Shown piece by piece: positions 27,117 through 39,914 of a DNA stretch of 64,000 nt. Within the stretch, counting starts at the first letter, position 1. Each line of letters opens with the position of its first letter. The notes below the pieces were generated by a model. The model saw only the letters and a program-made list of their open reading frames with translations, made no database searches and had not been told where the DNA came from. The stretch is from Rhipicephalus microplus. Lineage: Eukaryota; Arthropoda; Arachnida; Ixodida; Ixodidae. The position numbers and the translations under genes were made by a program. The stretch lies in contig NW_027464603.1 of the NCBI RefSeq assembly GCF_043290135.1, positions 868,001 through 932,000 on the forward strand, read 5' to 3'.

Positions 27117-28621
27117 CTACAAACTCCACAACTAGAAACTCCGCAAATAGAAACTCCACAACTAGAAATTCTACAACCAGAGACTCAATAACTTGAGACT
27201 CCACAAATAAAAACTCCACAACTAGAAACTCCACAACTAGACACTTCGCAACTAGAAACTCCACAACTAGAGACTCCACTAGAAAACTCCGCAACTAGAA
27301 ACTCCACAACTACGAACCTCACAACTTGAAACTCCACAACTAGAAACTCCGCAACTAGAAACTCCACAGCTAGAAACTCCACAACTTGAGACTTCGCAAC
27401 TAGAAACTCGGCCAATAGAAACTCAACAACTAGAAACTCCACAACTAAAAACTCCACAACTAGAAACACCACAACTAGATACTCCACAACTACAAATTCC
27501 ACAACTAGAAACTCCAAATTTAGAAACTCCGCAACTAGAAACTCTGCAAATTGAAACTCTACTACTAGAGACTCCATAACTAGGAACTCCACAACTGGAA
27601 ACTCCACAACCAGAAACTCCGCAACTAGAAACTCCACAACTAGAAATTCCACAACCAGTGACTCAACAACTAGAGACTCCCCAACTAAAAACTCTACAGC
27701 TAGAAACTCCACAACTAGAAACTCCGCAACTAGAAACCCAGCAACTAGAAACTCCACAACAAGAAACTCCACAACTAGAAACTCCACAACTTGAAACACC
27801 ACAACTAGATACTCCACAACTACAAATTCCACAACTAGACATTCCAAATTTAGAAACTCCGCAACTAGAAACTCCGCAACTTGAAACTATGCAACTAGAA
27901 ACTCCACAGCTAGAGACTCCATAACTAGGAACTCCACAACTAGAAACTCCAAAACTACAAACTCCACAACTACAAACTCCAAATTTAGAAACTCCACAAC
28001 TAGAAACTCCGCAACTTGAAACTCCACAACTAGAGACTCCATAACTAGGAACTCCACAACTAAAAACTCCACAACTACAAACTACACAACTAGAAACTCC
28101 GCAAATAGAAACTCCACAACTAGAAATTCCACAACCAGAGACTCAACAACTTGAGACTCCACAAATAAAAACTCCACAACTAGAAACTCCACAACTAGAC
28201 ACTTCGCAACTAGAAACTCCACAACTAGAGACTCCACTAGAAAACTCCGCAACTAGAAACTCCACAACTACGAACCTCACAACTTGAAACTCCACAACTA
28301 GAAACTCCGCAACTAGGAACTCCACAGCTAGAAACTCCGCAACTAGAAAATCCACAACTAGAAATTCCACAACCAGTGACTCAACAACTAGAGACTCCCC
28401 AACTAATAACTCCACAACTAGAAACTCCACAACTAGAAACTCCACAACTAGAAACTCCGCAACTAGAAACCAAGCAACTAGAAACTCCACAACTAGGAAC
28501 TACACACCTATAAATTCCACAACTTCAAACTCCACAACTAGAAACTCAACAACTAGAGACTCCACACCTAGAAACTCTGCAACTAGAAACTCCACAACTA
28601 GAAACTTCATAACTAGAAACT

Positions 28622-29338
28622 ATGCAACTAGAAACTCTGCAACTAGAAACTCCACAGCTAGAACGTCCGCAACTAGAAACTCTGCAACTAGAAACTCCGC
28701 AACTAGAATCTCCACAGCTAGAAACTGCACAACTAGAAACTCCACAACTAGAAACTCCACAACTAGAGACTCCACAACTAGAGGCTCCGCAACTAGAAAC
28801 TTCACAGCTAGAAACTCTGCAACTAGAAACTCCGCAACTAGAGACTCCGCAACTAGAAACTCCACAACTAGAAACTCCACAACTAGAAGCTCCGCAACTA
28901 GAAACTCCACAGCTAGAACGTCCGCAACTAGAAACTCTGCAACTAGAAACTCCGCAACTAGAAACTCCACAGCTAGAAACTCCACAACTAGAAACTCCAC
29001 AACTAGAGACTCCACAACTAGAGGCTCCGCAACTAGAAACTTCACAGCTAGAAACTCTGCAACTAGAAACTCCGCAACTAGAGACTCCGCAACTAGAAAC
29101 TCCACAACTAGAAGCTCCGCAACTAGAAACTCCACAGCTAGAACGTCCGCAACTAGAAACTCTGCAACTAGAAACTCCACGACTAGAAACTCCACAACTA
29201 GAAACTCCACAACTAGAAACTCCACAACTAGAGACTCCACAACTAGAGACTCCGCAACTAAAAACTCCACAGCTAGAAACTCCGCAACTAGAAACTCCGC
29301 AACTAGAATCTCCACAACTAGAGAGTCCACAGCTATAA
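28622..29338 (+). repeat. C-type block with nested 255- and 225-bp repeats (R copy 2)
   Basis: GAACGTCCGC occurs at 28661, 28916 and 29141, spacings of 255 bp (17 monomers) and 225 bp (15 monomers). The rest is near-canonical CAACTAGAAACTCCA with CTG, CCG or CCA at the CpG site. The plus frame is open for 238 codons of QLETP. Confidence 0.85.
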
Positions 29339-32300
29339 ACTCCACAACTTGAAACTCTGCAACTCGAAACTCTGCAACTAGAAAATCCCCAACTAGAAAC
29401 TACACAACTAGAATCTCCGCAACTCAAAACTCCGCAACTACAAAATCCACAACTAGAAACTTGACAATTTGGAACTCCGCAACTAGAAAATCTACAACTA
29501 GAAACTCGAAAACTAAAAACTCCAACTAGAAACTCCACAACTATAAACTCCCCAACTTGAATCTCCACAACTAGAAACTCCACAAATTGAAACACCACAA
29601 CTAGATACTCCACAACTACAAATTCCACAACTAGAAACTCCACAACTAAAAAATCCGCAACTAGAAACTCCGCAACTAGAAACTCCACAACTAGAGACTC
29701 CATAACTTGAAACACCACAACTAGATACTCCACAACTACAAATTCCACATCAAGAAACTCCAAATTTAGAAACTCCGCAACTAGAAACTCCGCAACTTGA
29801 AACTCCACAACTAGAGACTCCATAACTAGGAATTCCACAACTAGAAACTCCACAACTACAGACTCCACAACTACAAACTCCACAACTAGAAACTCCCCAA
29901 CCGGAAACTCCGCAACTAGAAACTCCGCAACTAGAAACTCCACAACTAGAAATTCCACAACTAGAAACTCCACAACTTGAAACACCACAACTAGATACTC
30001 CACAACTACAAATTCCACAACTAGACATTCCAAATTTAGAAACTCCGCAACTAGAAACTCCGCAACTTGAAACTATGCAACTAGAAACTCCACAGCTAGA
30101 GACTCCATAACTAGGAACTCCACAACTACAGACTCCACAACTACAAAGTCCACAACTAGAAACTCCACAACCGGAAACTCCGCAACTAGAAACTCCGCAA
30201 CTAGAAACTCCACAACTAGAAATTCCACAACCAGAGACTCCATAACTAGGAACTCCACAACTAGAAACTCCACAACCAGAAACTCCGCAGCTAGAAACTC
30301 CACAACTAGAAATTCCACAACTAGAAATTCCACAACCAGAGACTCCATAACTAAAAACTCCACAACTAGAAACTCCACAACTAGAAACTTCACAACTAGA
30401 AACTCCGCAACTAGAAACCAAGCAACTAGAAACTCCACAACTAGGAACTACACAGCTATAAATTCCACAACTTGAAACTCCACAACTAGAAACTCAACAA
30501 CTAGAGACTCCACACCTAGAAACTCCGCAACTAGAAACTCCACAGCTAGAAACTCCACAACTAGAAACTCCACAACTAGAAACTCCACAACTAGAGACTC
30601 CAAAACTAGAGGCTCCGCAACTAGAAACTTCACAGCTAAAAACTCCTCAACTAGAAACTCCGCAACTAGAGACTCCGCAACTAGAAACTCCACAACTAGA
30701 AACTCCGCAACTAGAAGCTCCGCAACTAGAAACTCCACAGCTAGAACGTCCGCAACTAGAAACTCTGCAACTAGAAACTCCACGACTAGAAACTCCACGA
30801 CTAGAAAATCCACAACTAGAAACTCCACAACTAGAAACTCCACAACTAGAGACTCCACAACTAGAGACTCCGCAGCTAAAAACTCCACAGCTAGAAACTC
30901 CGCAACTAGAAACTCCGCAACTAGAATCTCCACAACTAGAGAGTCCACAGCTATAAACTCCACAACTTGAAACTCTGCAACTCGAAACTCTGCAACTAGA
31001 AAATCCCCAACTAGAAACTACACAACTAGAATCTCCGCAACTCAAAACTCCGCAACTACAAAATCCACAACTAGAAACTTGACAATTGGGAACTCTGCAA
31101 CTAGAAAATCTACAACTAGAAACTCGAAAACTAAAAACTCCAACTAGAAACTCCACAACTAGAAACTCCACAACTAGAAACTCCACAACTAGACACTTTG
31201 CAACTAGAAATTCCACAACTAGACACTCCACAACTAGAAAACTCCGCAACTAGAAACTCCACGGCTAGACACTCCACAACTTGAGACTCCGCAATGACAG
31301 ACTCCGCAACGAGAAACTCTGCAACTAGAAACTGCACAGTTAGAAACTTGCAACTCGAAACTCTGCTACTAAAAACTCCGCAACTAGAAACTCCACAGCT
31401 ACAAACTCCACAATTAGAAACTCCACAACTAGAGACCATACAACTAGAAACTCCATGACTATAAACTCCAGAATTAGAAACTCCACAGCTAGAAACTCCA
31501 CAATTTGAGACTTTGCAACTAGAAACTCGGCAACTAGAAACTTAACAAATAGAAACTCCACAACTAGAAACTTCACAACTAGAAACTCCACAACTTGAAA
31601 CACCACAACTAGATACCCCGCAACTACGAATTCCACAACTAGAAACTCCAAAACTAGAAACTCCACAACTAGAAACTCCATAACTAGAATCTCCGCAACT
31701 AGAAACTCCACAACTAGAGAGTCCATAACTAGGAACTCCACAACTAGAAACTCCACAGCTACAGACTCCAAAACTAGAAACTCCACAGCTAGAGACTCCA
31801 CAACTAGAAACTCCACAAATATGAACCCCACAAATACGAACCCCGCAACTAGAAGCTCCATAACTAGAAACTCCGCAACTAGAAACTCCACAACTTGAGA
31901 CTTCGCAACTAGAAACTCCACAACTAGAAACACCACAACTAGAGACTCCACAACTACAAACTCCACAACTAGAAACTCCACAACTACGAACCTCACAACT
32001 AGAAACTCCAACACTAGAAACCCCACAACTTGGGACTTCGCAACTAGAAACTCCATAACTTGAGACTTCGCAACTAGAAACTCGGCAACTAGAAACTCCC
32101 CAACTAGAAAATCCACAACTAGAAACTCCACAAATTGAAACACCACAACTAGATACTCCACAACTACAAATTCCACAACTAGATCCGCAACTAGAAACTC
32201 CGCAACTAGAAACTCCACAACTAGAGACTCCATAACTTGAAACACCACAACTAGATACTGCACAACTACAAATTCCACATCTAGACACTCCAAATTTAGA

Positions 32301-33352
32301 AACTCCGCAACTAGAAACTCCGCAACTTGAAACTCCACAACTAGAGACTCCATAACTAGGAATTCCACAACTATAAACTCCACAACTACAGACTCCACAA
32401 CTACAAACTCCACAACTAGAAACTCCACAACCGGAAAATCCGCAACTAGAAACTCCGCAACTAGAAACTCCACAACTAGAAATTCCACAACCAGAGACTC
32501 GACAACTTGAGACTCCACAACTAAAAACTCTACAGCTAGAAACTCCACAACTAGAAACTCCGCAACTAGAAACCCAGCAACTAGAAACTCCACAACAAGA
32601 AACTCCACAACTTGAAACACCACAACTAGATACTCCACAACTACAAATTCCACAACTAGACATTCCAAATTTAGAAACTCCGCAACTAGAAACTCCGCAA
32701 CTTGAAACTATGCAACTAGAAACTCCACAGCTAGAGACTCCATAACTAGGAACTCCACAACTAGAAACTCCAAAACTACAAACTCCACAACTACCATCTC
32801 CAAATTTAGAAACTCCACAACTAGAAACTCCGCAACTTGAAACTCCTCAACTAGAGACTCCATAACTAGGAATTCCACAACCAAATACTCCACAACTACA
32901 AACTACACAACTAGAAACTCCGCAAATAGAAACTCCACAACTATAAATTCCACAACCAGAGACTCAACAACTTGAGACTCCACAAATAAAAACTCCACAA
33001 CTAGAAACTCCACAACTAGACACTTCGCAACTAGAAACTCCACAACTAGAGACTCCACTAGAAAACTCCGCAACTAGAAACTCCACAACTACGAACCTCA
33101 CAACTTGAAACTCCACAACTAGAAACTCCGCAACTAGAAACTCCACAGCTAGAAACTCCACAACTAGAAACTCCACAACTAGAAACTCCGCAACTAGAAA
33201 CCAAGCAACTAGAAACTCCACAACTAGGAACTACACACCTATAAATTCCACAACTTCAAACTCCACAACTAGAAACTCAACAACTAGAGACTCCACACCT
33301 AGAAACTCTGCAACTAGAAACTCCACAACTAGAAACTTCATAACTAGAAACT

Positions 33353-34414
33353 ATGCAACTAGAAACTCTGCAACTAGAAACTCCACAGCTAGAACGTCCG
33401 CAACTAGAAACTCTGCAACTAGAAACTCTGCAACTAGAATCTCCACAGCTAGAAACTCCACAACTAGAAACTCCACAACTAGAAACTCCACAACTAGAGA
33501 CTCCACAACTAGAGGCTCCGCAACTAGAAACTTCACAGCTAGAAACTCTGCAACTAGAAACTCCGCAACTAGAGACTCCGCAACTAGAAACTCCACAACT
33601 AGAAACTCCACAACTAGAAGCTCCGCAACTAGAAACTCCACAGCTAGAACGTCCGCAACTAGAAACTCTGCAACTAGAAACTCCACGACTAGAAACTCCA
33701 CAACTAGAAACTCCCCAACTAAAAACTCCACAACTAGAAACTCCACAACTAGAAACTTCACAACTAGAAACTCCGCAACTAGAAACCAAGCAACTAGAAA
33801 CTCCACAACATGGAACTACACACCTATCAATTCCACAACTTGAAACTCTACAACTAGAAACTCAACAACTAGAGACTCCACATCTAGAAACTCTGCAACT
33901 AGAAACTCCAAAACTAGAAACTTCATAACTAGAAACTATGCAACTAGAAACTCTGCAACTAGAAACTCCACAGCTAGAACGTCCGCAACTAGAAACTCTG
34001 CAACTAGAAACTCCGCAACTAGAAACTCCACAGCTAGAAACTCCACAACTAGAAACTCCACAATTAGAAACTCCACAACTAGAGACTCCACAACTAGAGG
34101 CTCCGCAACTAGAAACTTCACAGCTAGAAACTCTGCAACTAGAAACTCCGCAACTAGAGACTCCGCAACTAGAAACTCCACAACTAGAAGCTCCGCAACT
34201 AGAAACTCCACAGCTAGAACGTCCGCAACTAGAAACTCTGCAACTAGAAACTCCACGACTAGAAACTCCACAACTAGAAACTCCACAACTAGAAACTCCA
34301 CAACTAGAGACTCCACAACTAGAGACTCCGCAACTAAAAACTCCTCAGCTAGAAACTCCGCAACTAGAAACTCCGCAACTAGAATCTCCACAACTAGAGA
34401 GTCCACAGCTATAA
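33353..34414 (+). repeat. Paired C-type blocks in R copy 3
   Basis: The near-canonical runs 33353-33928 and 33938-34414 repeat the 585-bp pair of copy 2 (23574-24635) at an offset of 9,779 bp. Confidence 0.8.
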
Positions 34415-37400
34415 ACTCCACAACTTGAAACTCTGCAACTCGAAACTCTGCAACTAGAAAATCCCCAACTAGAAACTACACAACTAGAATCTCCGCAACT
34501 CAAAACTCCGCAACTACAAAATCCACAACTAGGAACTTGACAATTTGGAACTCCGCAACTAGAAAATCTACAACTAGAAACTCGAAAACTAAAAACTCCA
34601 ACTAGAAACTCCACAACTAGAAACTCTACAACTAGACACTTTGCAACTAGAAACTCCACAACTAGACACTCCACAACTAGAAAACTCCGCAACTAGATAC
34701 TCCACGGCTAGACACTTGCAACTCGTAACTCTGCTACTAGAAACTCCGCAACTAGAAACTCCACAGCTACAAACTCCACAATTAGAAACTCCACAACTAA
34801 AGACTGCACAACTAGAAACTCCATGACTAGAAACTCCAGAATTAGAAACTCCACAGCTAGAAACTCCACAACTTGAGACTTTGCAACTAGAAACTCGGCA
34901 ACTAGAAACTTAACAAATAGAAACTCCACAACTAGAAACTTCACAACTAGAAACTCCACAACTTGAAACACCACAACTAGATTCCCCGCAACTACAAATT
35001 CCACAACTAGAAACTCCATAACTAGAATCTCCGCAACTAGAAACTCCACAGCTACAGACTACACAACTACAGACTCCACAACTAGAAACTCCAAAGCTAG
35101 AGACTCCACAACTAGAAACTCCACAAATACGAACCCCACAAATACGAACCCCGCAACTAGAAGCTCCATAACTAGAAACTCCGCAACTAGAAACTCCACA
35201 ACTTGAGACTTCGCAACTAGAAACTCCACAACTAGAAACACCACAACTAGAGACTCCACAACTACAAACTCCACAACTAGAAACTCCACAACTACGAACC
35301 TCACAACTAGAAACTCCAACACTTGAAACCCCACAACTTGGGACTTCGCAACTAGAAACTCGGCAACTACAAACTCCCCAACCAGAAACTCCACAACTAG
35401 AAACTCCACAAATTGAAACACCACAACTAGATACTCCACAACTACAAATTCCACAACTAGAAACTCCACAACTAAAAAATCCGCAACTAGAAACTCCGCA
35501 ACTAGAAACTCCACAACTAGAGACTCCATAACTTGAAACACCACAACTAGATACTCCACAACTACGAATTCCACATCTAGAATCTCCAAATTTAGAAACT
35601 CCGCAACTAGAAACTCCGCAACTTGAAACTCCACAACTAGAGACTCCATAACTAGGAATTCCACAACTAGAAACTCCACAACTACAGACTCCACAACTAC
35701 AAACTCCACAACTAGAAACTCCCCAACCGGAAACTCCGCAACTAGAAACTCCATAACTAGAATCTCCGCAACTAGAAACTCCACAACTAGAGAGTCCATA
35801 ACTAGGAACTCCACAACTATAAACTCCACAGCTACAGACTACACAACTACAGACTCCACAACTAGAAACTCCACAACTAGAGACTCCACAACTAGAAACT
35901 CCACAAATACGAACCCCACAAATACGAACCCCGCAACTAGAAGCTCCATAACTAGAACCTCCGCAACTAGAAACTCCACAACTTGAGACTTCGCAACTAG
36001 AAACTCCACAACTAGAAACACCACAACTAGAGACTCCACAACTACAAACTCCACAACTAGAAACTCCACAACTACGAACCTCACAACTAGAAACTCCAAC
36101 ACTAGAAACCCCACAACTTGGGACTTCGCAACTAGAAACTCCATAACTTGAGACTTCGCAACTAGAAACTCGGCAACTATAAACTCCACAACTTGAATCT
36201 CCACAACTAGAAACTCCACAAATTGAAACACCACAACTAGATACTCCACAACTGCAAATTCCACAACTAGAAACTCCACAACTAAAAAATCCGCAACTAG
36301 AAACTCCGCAACAAGAAACTCCACAACTAGAGACTCCATAACTTGAAACACCACAACTAGATACTCCACAACTACAAATTCCACATCTAGAAACTCCAAA
36401 TTTAGAAACTCCGCAACTAGAAACTCCGCAACTTGAAACTCCACAACTAGAGACTCCATAACTAGGAATTCCACAACTAGAAACTCCACAACTACAGACT
36501 CCACAACTACAAACTCCACAACTAGAAACTCCCCAACCGGAAACTCCGCAACTAGAAACTCCGCAACTAGAAACTCCACAACTAGAAATTCCACAACTAG
36601 AAACTCCACAACTTGAAACACCACAACTAGATACTCCACAACTACAAATTCCACAACTAGACATTCCAAATTTAGAAACTCCGCAACTAGAAACTCCGCA
36701 ACTTGAAACTATGCAACTAGAAACTCCACAGCTAGAGACTCCATAACTAGGAACTCCACAACTAGAAACTCCAAAACTACAAACTCCACAACTACAAACT
36801 CCAAATTTAGAAACTCCACAACTAGAAACTCCGCAACTTGAAACTCCACAACTAGAGACTCCATAACTAGGAACTCCACAACTAAAACTCCACAACTACA
36901 AACTCCACAACTAGAAACTCCGCAAATAGAAACTCCACAACTAGAAATTCTACAACCAGAGACTCAATAACTTGAGACTCCACAAATAAAAACTCCACAA
37001 CTAGAAACTCCACAACTAGACACTTCGCAACTAGAAACTCCACAACTAGAGACTCCACTAGAAAACTCCGCAACTAGAAACTCCACAACTACGAACCTCA
37101 CAACTTGAAACTCCACAACTAGAAACTCCGCAACTAGAAACTCCACAGCTAGAAACTCCACAACTTGAGACTTCGCAACTAGAAACTCGGCAAATAGAAA
37201 CTCAACAACTAGAAACTCCACAACTAAAAACTCCACAACTAGAAACACCACAACTAGATACTCCACAACTACAAATTCCACAACTAGAAACTCCAAATTT
37301 AGAAACTCCGCAACTAGAAACTCTGCAAATTGAAACTCTACTACTAGAGACTCCATAACTAGGAACTCCACAACTGGAAACTCCACAACCAGAAACTCCG

Positions 37401-38400
37401 CAACTAGAAACTCCACAACTAGAAATTCCACAACCAGTGACTCAACAACTAGAGACTCCCCAACTAAAAACTCTACAGCTAGAAACTCCACAACTAGAAA
37501 CTCCGCAACTAGAAACCCAGCAACTAGAAACTCCACAACAAGAAACTCCACAACTAGAAACTCCACAACTTGAAACACCACAACTAGATACTCCACAACT
37601 ACAAATTCCACAACTAGACATTCCAAATTTAGAAACTCCGCAACTAGAAACTCCGCAACTTGAAACTATGCAACTAGAAACTCCACAGCTAGAGACTCCA
37701 TAACTAGGAACTCCACAACTAGAAACTCCAAAACTACAAACTCCACAACTACAAACTCCAAATTTAGAAACTCCACAACTAGAAACTCCGCAACTTGAAA
37801 CTCCACAACTAGAGACTCCATAACTAGGAACTCCACAACTAAAAACTCCACAACTACAAACTACACAACTAGAAACTCCGCAAATAGAAACTCCACAACT
37901 AGAAATTCCACAACCAGAGACTCAACAACTTGAGACTCCACAAATAAAAACTCCACAACTAGAAACTCCACAACTAGACACTTCGCAACTAGAAACTCCA
38001 CAACTAGAGACTCCACTAGAAAACTCCGCAACTAGAAACTCCACAACTACGAACCTCACAACTTGAAACTCCACAACTAGAAACTCCGCAACTAGGAACT
38101 CCACAGCTAGAAACTCCGCAACTAGAAAATCCACAACTAGAAATTCCACAACCAGTGACTCAACAACTAGAGACTCCCCAACTAATAACTCCACAACTAG
38201 AAACTCCACAACTAGAAACTCCACAACTAGAAACTCCGCAACTAGAAACCAAGCAACTAGAAACTCCACAACTAGGAACTACACACCTATAAATTCCACA
38301 ACTTCAAACTCCACAACTAGAAACTCAACAACTAGAGACTCCACACCTAGAAACTCTGCAACTAGAAACTCCACAACTAGAAACTTCATAACTAGAAACT

Positions 38401-39117
38401 ATGCAACTAGAAACTCTGCAACTAGAAACTCCACAGCTAGAACGTCCGCAACTAGAAACTCTGCAACTAGAAACTCCGCAACTAGAATCTCCACAGCTAG
38501 AAACTGCACAACTAGAAACTCCACAACTAGAAACTCCACAACTAGAGACTCCACAACTAGAGGCTCCGCAACTAGAAACTTCACAGCTAGAAACTCTGCA
38601 ACTAGAAACTCCGCAACTAGAGACTCCGCAACTAGAAACTCCACAACTAGAAACTCCACAACTAGAAGCTCCGCAACTAGAAACTCCACAGCTAGAACGT
38701 CCGCAACTAGAAACTCTGCAACTAGAAACTCCGCAACTAGAAACTCCACAGCTAGAAACTCCACAACTAGAAACTCCACAACTAGAGACTCCACAACTAG
38801 AGGCTCCGCAACTAGAAACTTCACAGCTAGAAACTCTGCAACTAGAAACTCCGCAACTAGAGACTCCGCAACTAGAAACTCCACAACTAGAAGCTCCGCA
38901 ACTAGAAACTCCACAGCTAGAACGTCCGCAACTAGAAACTCTGCAACTAGAAACTCCACGACTAGAAACTCCACAACTAGAAACTCCACAACTAGAAACT
39001 CCACAACTAGAGACTCCACAACTAGAGACTCCGCAACTAAAATCTCCACAGCTAGAAACTCCGCAACTAGAAACTCCGCAACTAGAATCTCCACAACTAG
39101 AGAGTCCACAGCTATAA
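38401..39117 (+). repeat. C-type block in R copy 3
   Basis: This matches 28622-29338 at +9,779 bp, including the 255/225-bp marker spacing. It differs by CTAAAATCTCC near 39038, a variant then inherited at 47992, 55868 and 63744. Confidence 0.82.
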
Positions 39118-39914
39118 ACTCCACAACTTGAAACTCTGCAACTCGAAACTCTGCAACTAGAAAATCCCCAACTAGAAACTACACAACTAGAATCTCCGCA
39201 ACTCAAAACTCCGCAACTACAAAATCCACAACTAGAAACTTGACAATTTGGAACTCCGCAACTAGAAAATCTACAACTAGAAACTCGAAAACTAAAAACT
39301 CCAACTAGAAACTCCACAACTATAAACTCCCCAACTTGAATCTCCACAACTAGAAACTCCACAAATTGAAACACCACAACTAGATACTCCACAACTGCAA
39401 ATTCCACAACTAGAAACTCCACAACTAAAAAATCCGCAACTAGAAACTCCGCAACAAGAAACTCCACAACTAGAGACTCCATAACTTGAAACACCACAAC
39501 TAGATACTCCACAACTACAAATTCCACATCTAGAAACTCCAAATTTAGAAACTCCGCAACTAGAAACTCCGCAACTTGAAACTCCACAACTAGAGACTCC
39601 ATAACTAGGAATTCCACAACTAGAAACTCCACAACTACAGACTCCACAACTACAAACTCCACAACTAGAAACTCCCCAACCGGAAACTCCGCAACTAGAA
39701 ACTCCGCAACTAGAAACTCCACAACTAGAAATTCCACGACTAGAAACTCCACGACTAGAAAATCCACAACTAGAAACTCCACAACTAGAAACTCCACAAC
39801 TAGAGACTCCACAACTAGAGACTCCGCAGCTAAAAACTCCACAGCTAGAAACTCCGCAACTAGAAACTCCGCAACTAGAATCTCCACAACTAGAGAGTCC
39901 ACAGCTATAAACTC

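Larger units (their letters stand above)
21182..30960 (+). repeat. Higher-order repeat family R, copy 2, long form (9,779 bp)
   Basis: This is the longest R period seen. It holds the 17.4-21.2 kb type segment (21,182 to about 25,130), then a block at 25,131-27,116 containing a 780-bp (52-monomer) duplication (CCACAAATACGAACCCCAC near 25342 and 26122). After that come a segment with the CAACCAGTGACTCAAC marker at about 27652 and C-type blocks. Copy 3 matches it at an offset of 9,779 bp from 21,182 to about 29,957. It contains 825 bp (29,957 to about 30,781) that copy 3 lacks. Confidence 0.9.
30961..39914 (+). repeat. Higher-order repeat family R, copy 3 (8,954 bp)
   Basis: It matches copy 2 at +9,779 bp and copy 4 at +8,954 bp, with very few differences by eye. 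It is 825 bp (55 monomers) shorter than copy 2. The breakpoint is at about 39,736, where CCACAACTAGAAATTCCAC joins GACTAGAAACTCCACGAC. A small marker of this copy and copy 4 is CATGGAACTACAC (33809, 42763) in place of CAAGGAACTACAC. Confidence 0.9.

Noticed and set aside
28622..29338. Plus-strand QLETP frames starting at ATG (up to 243 codons) as genes
   Set aside because: They cover only the near-canonical C blocks and end wherever GAA becomes TAA or CAA becomes TAA. The ATG is a point variant of the monomer (ACTATGCAA for ACTCTGCAA). The flanks are the same array with stops.
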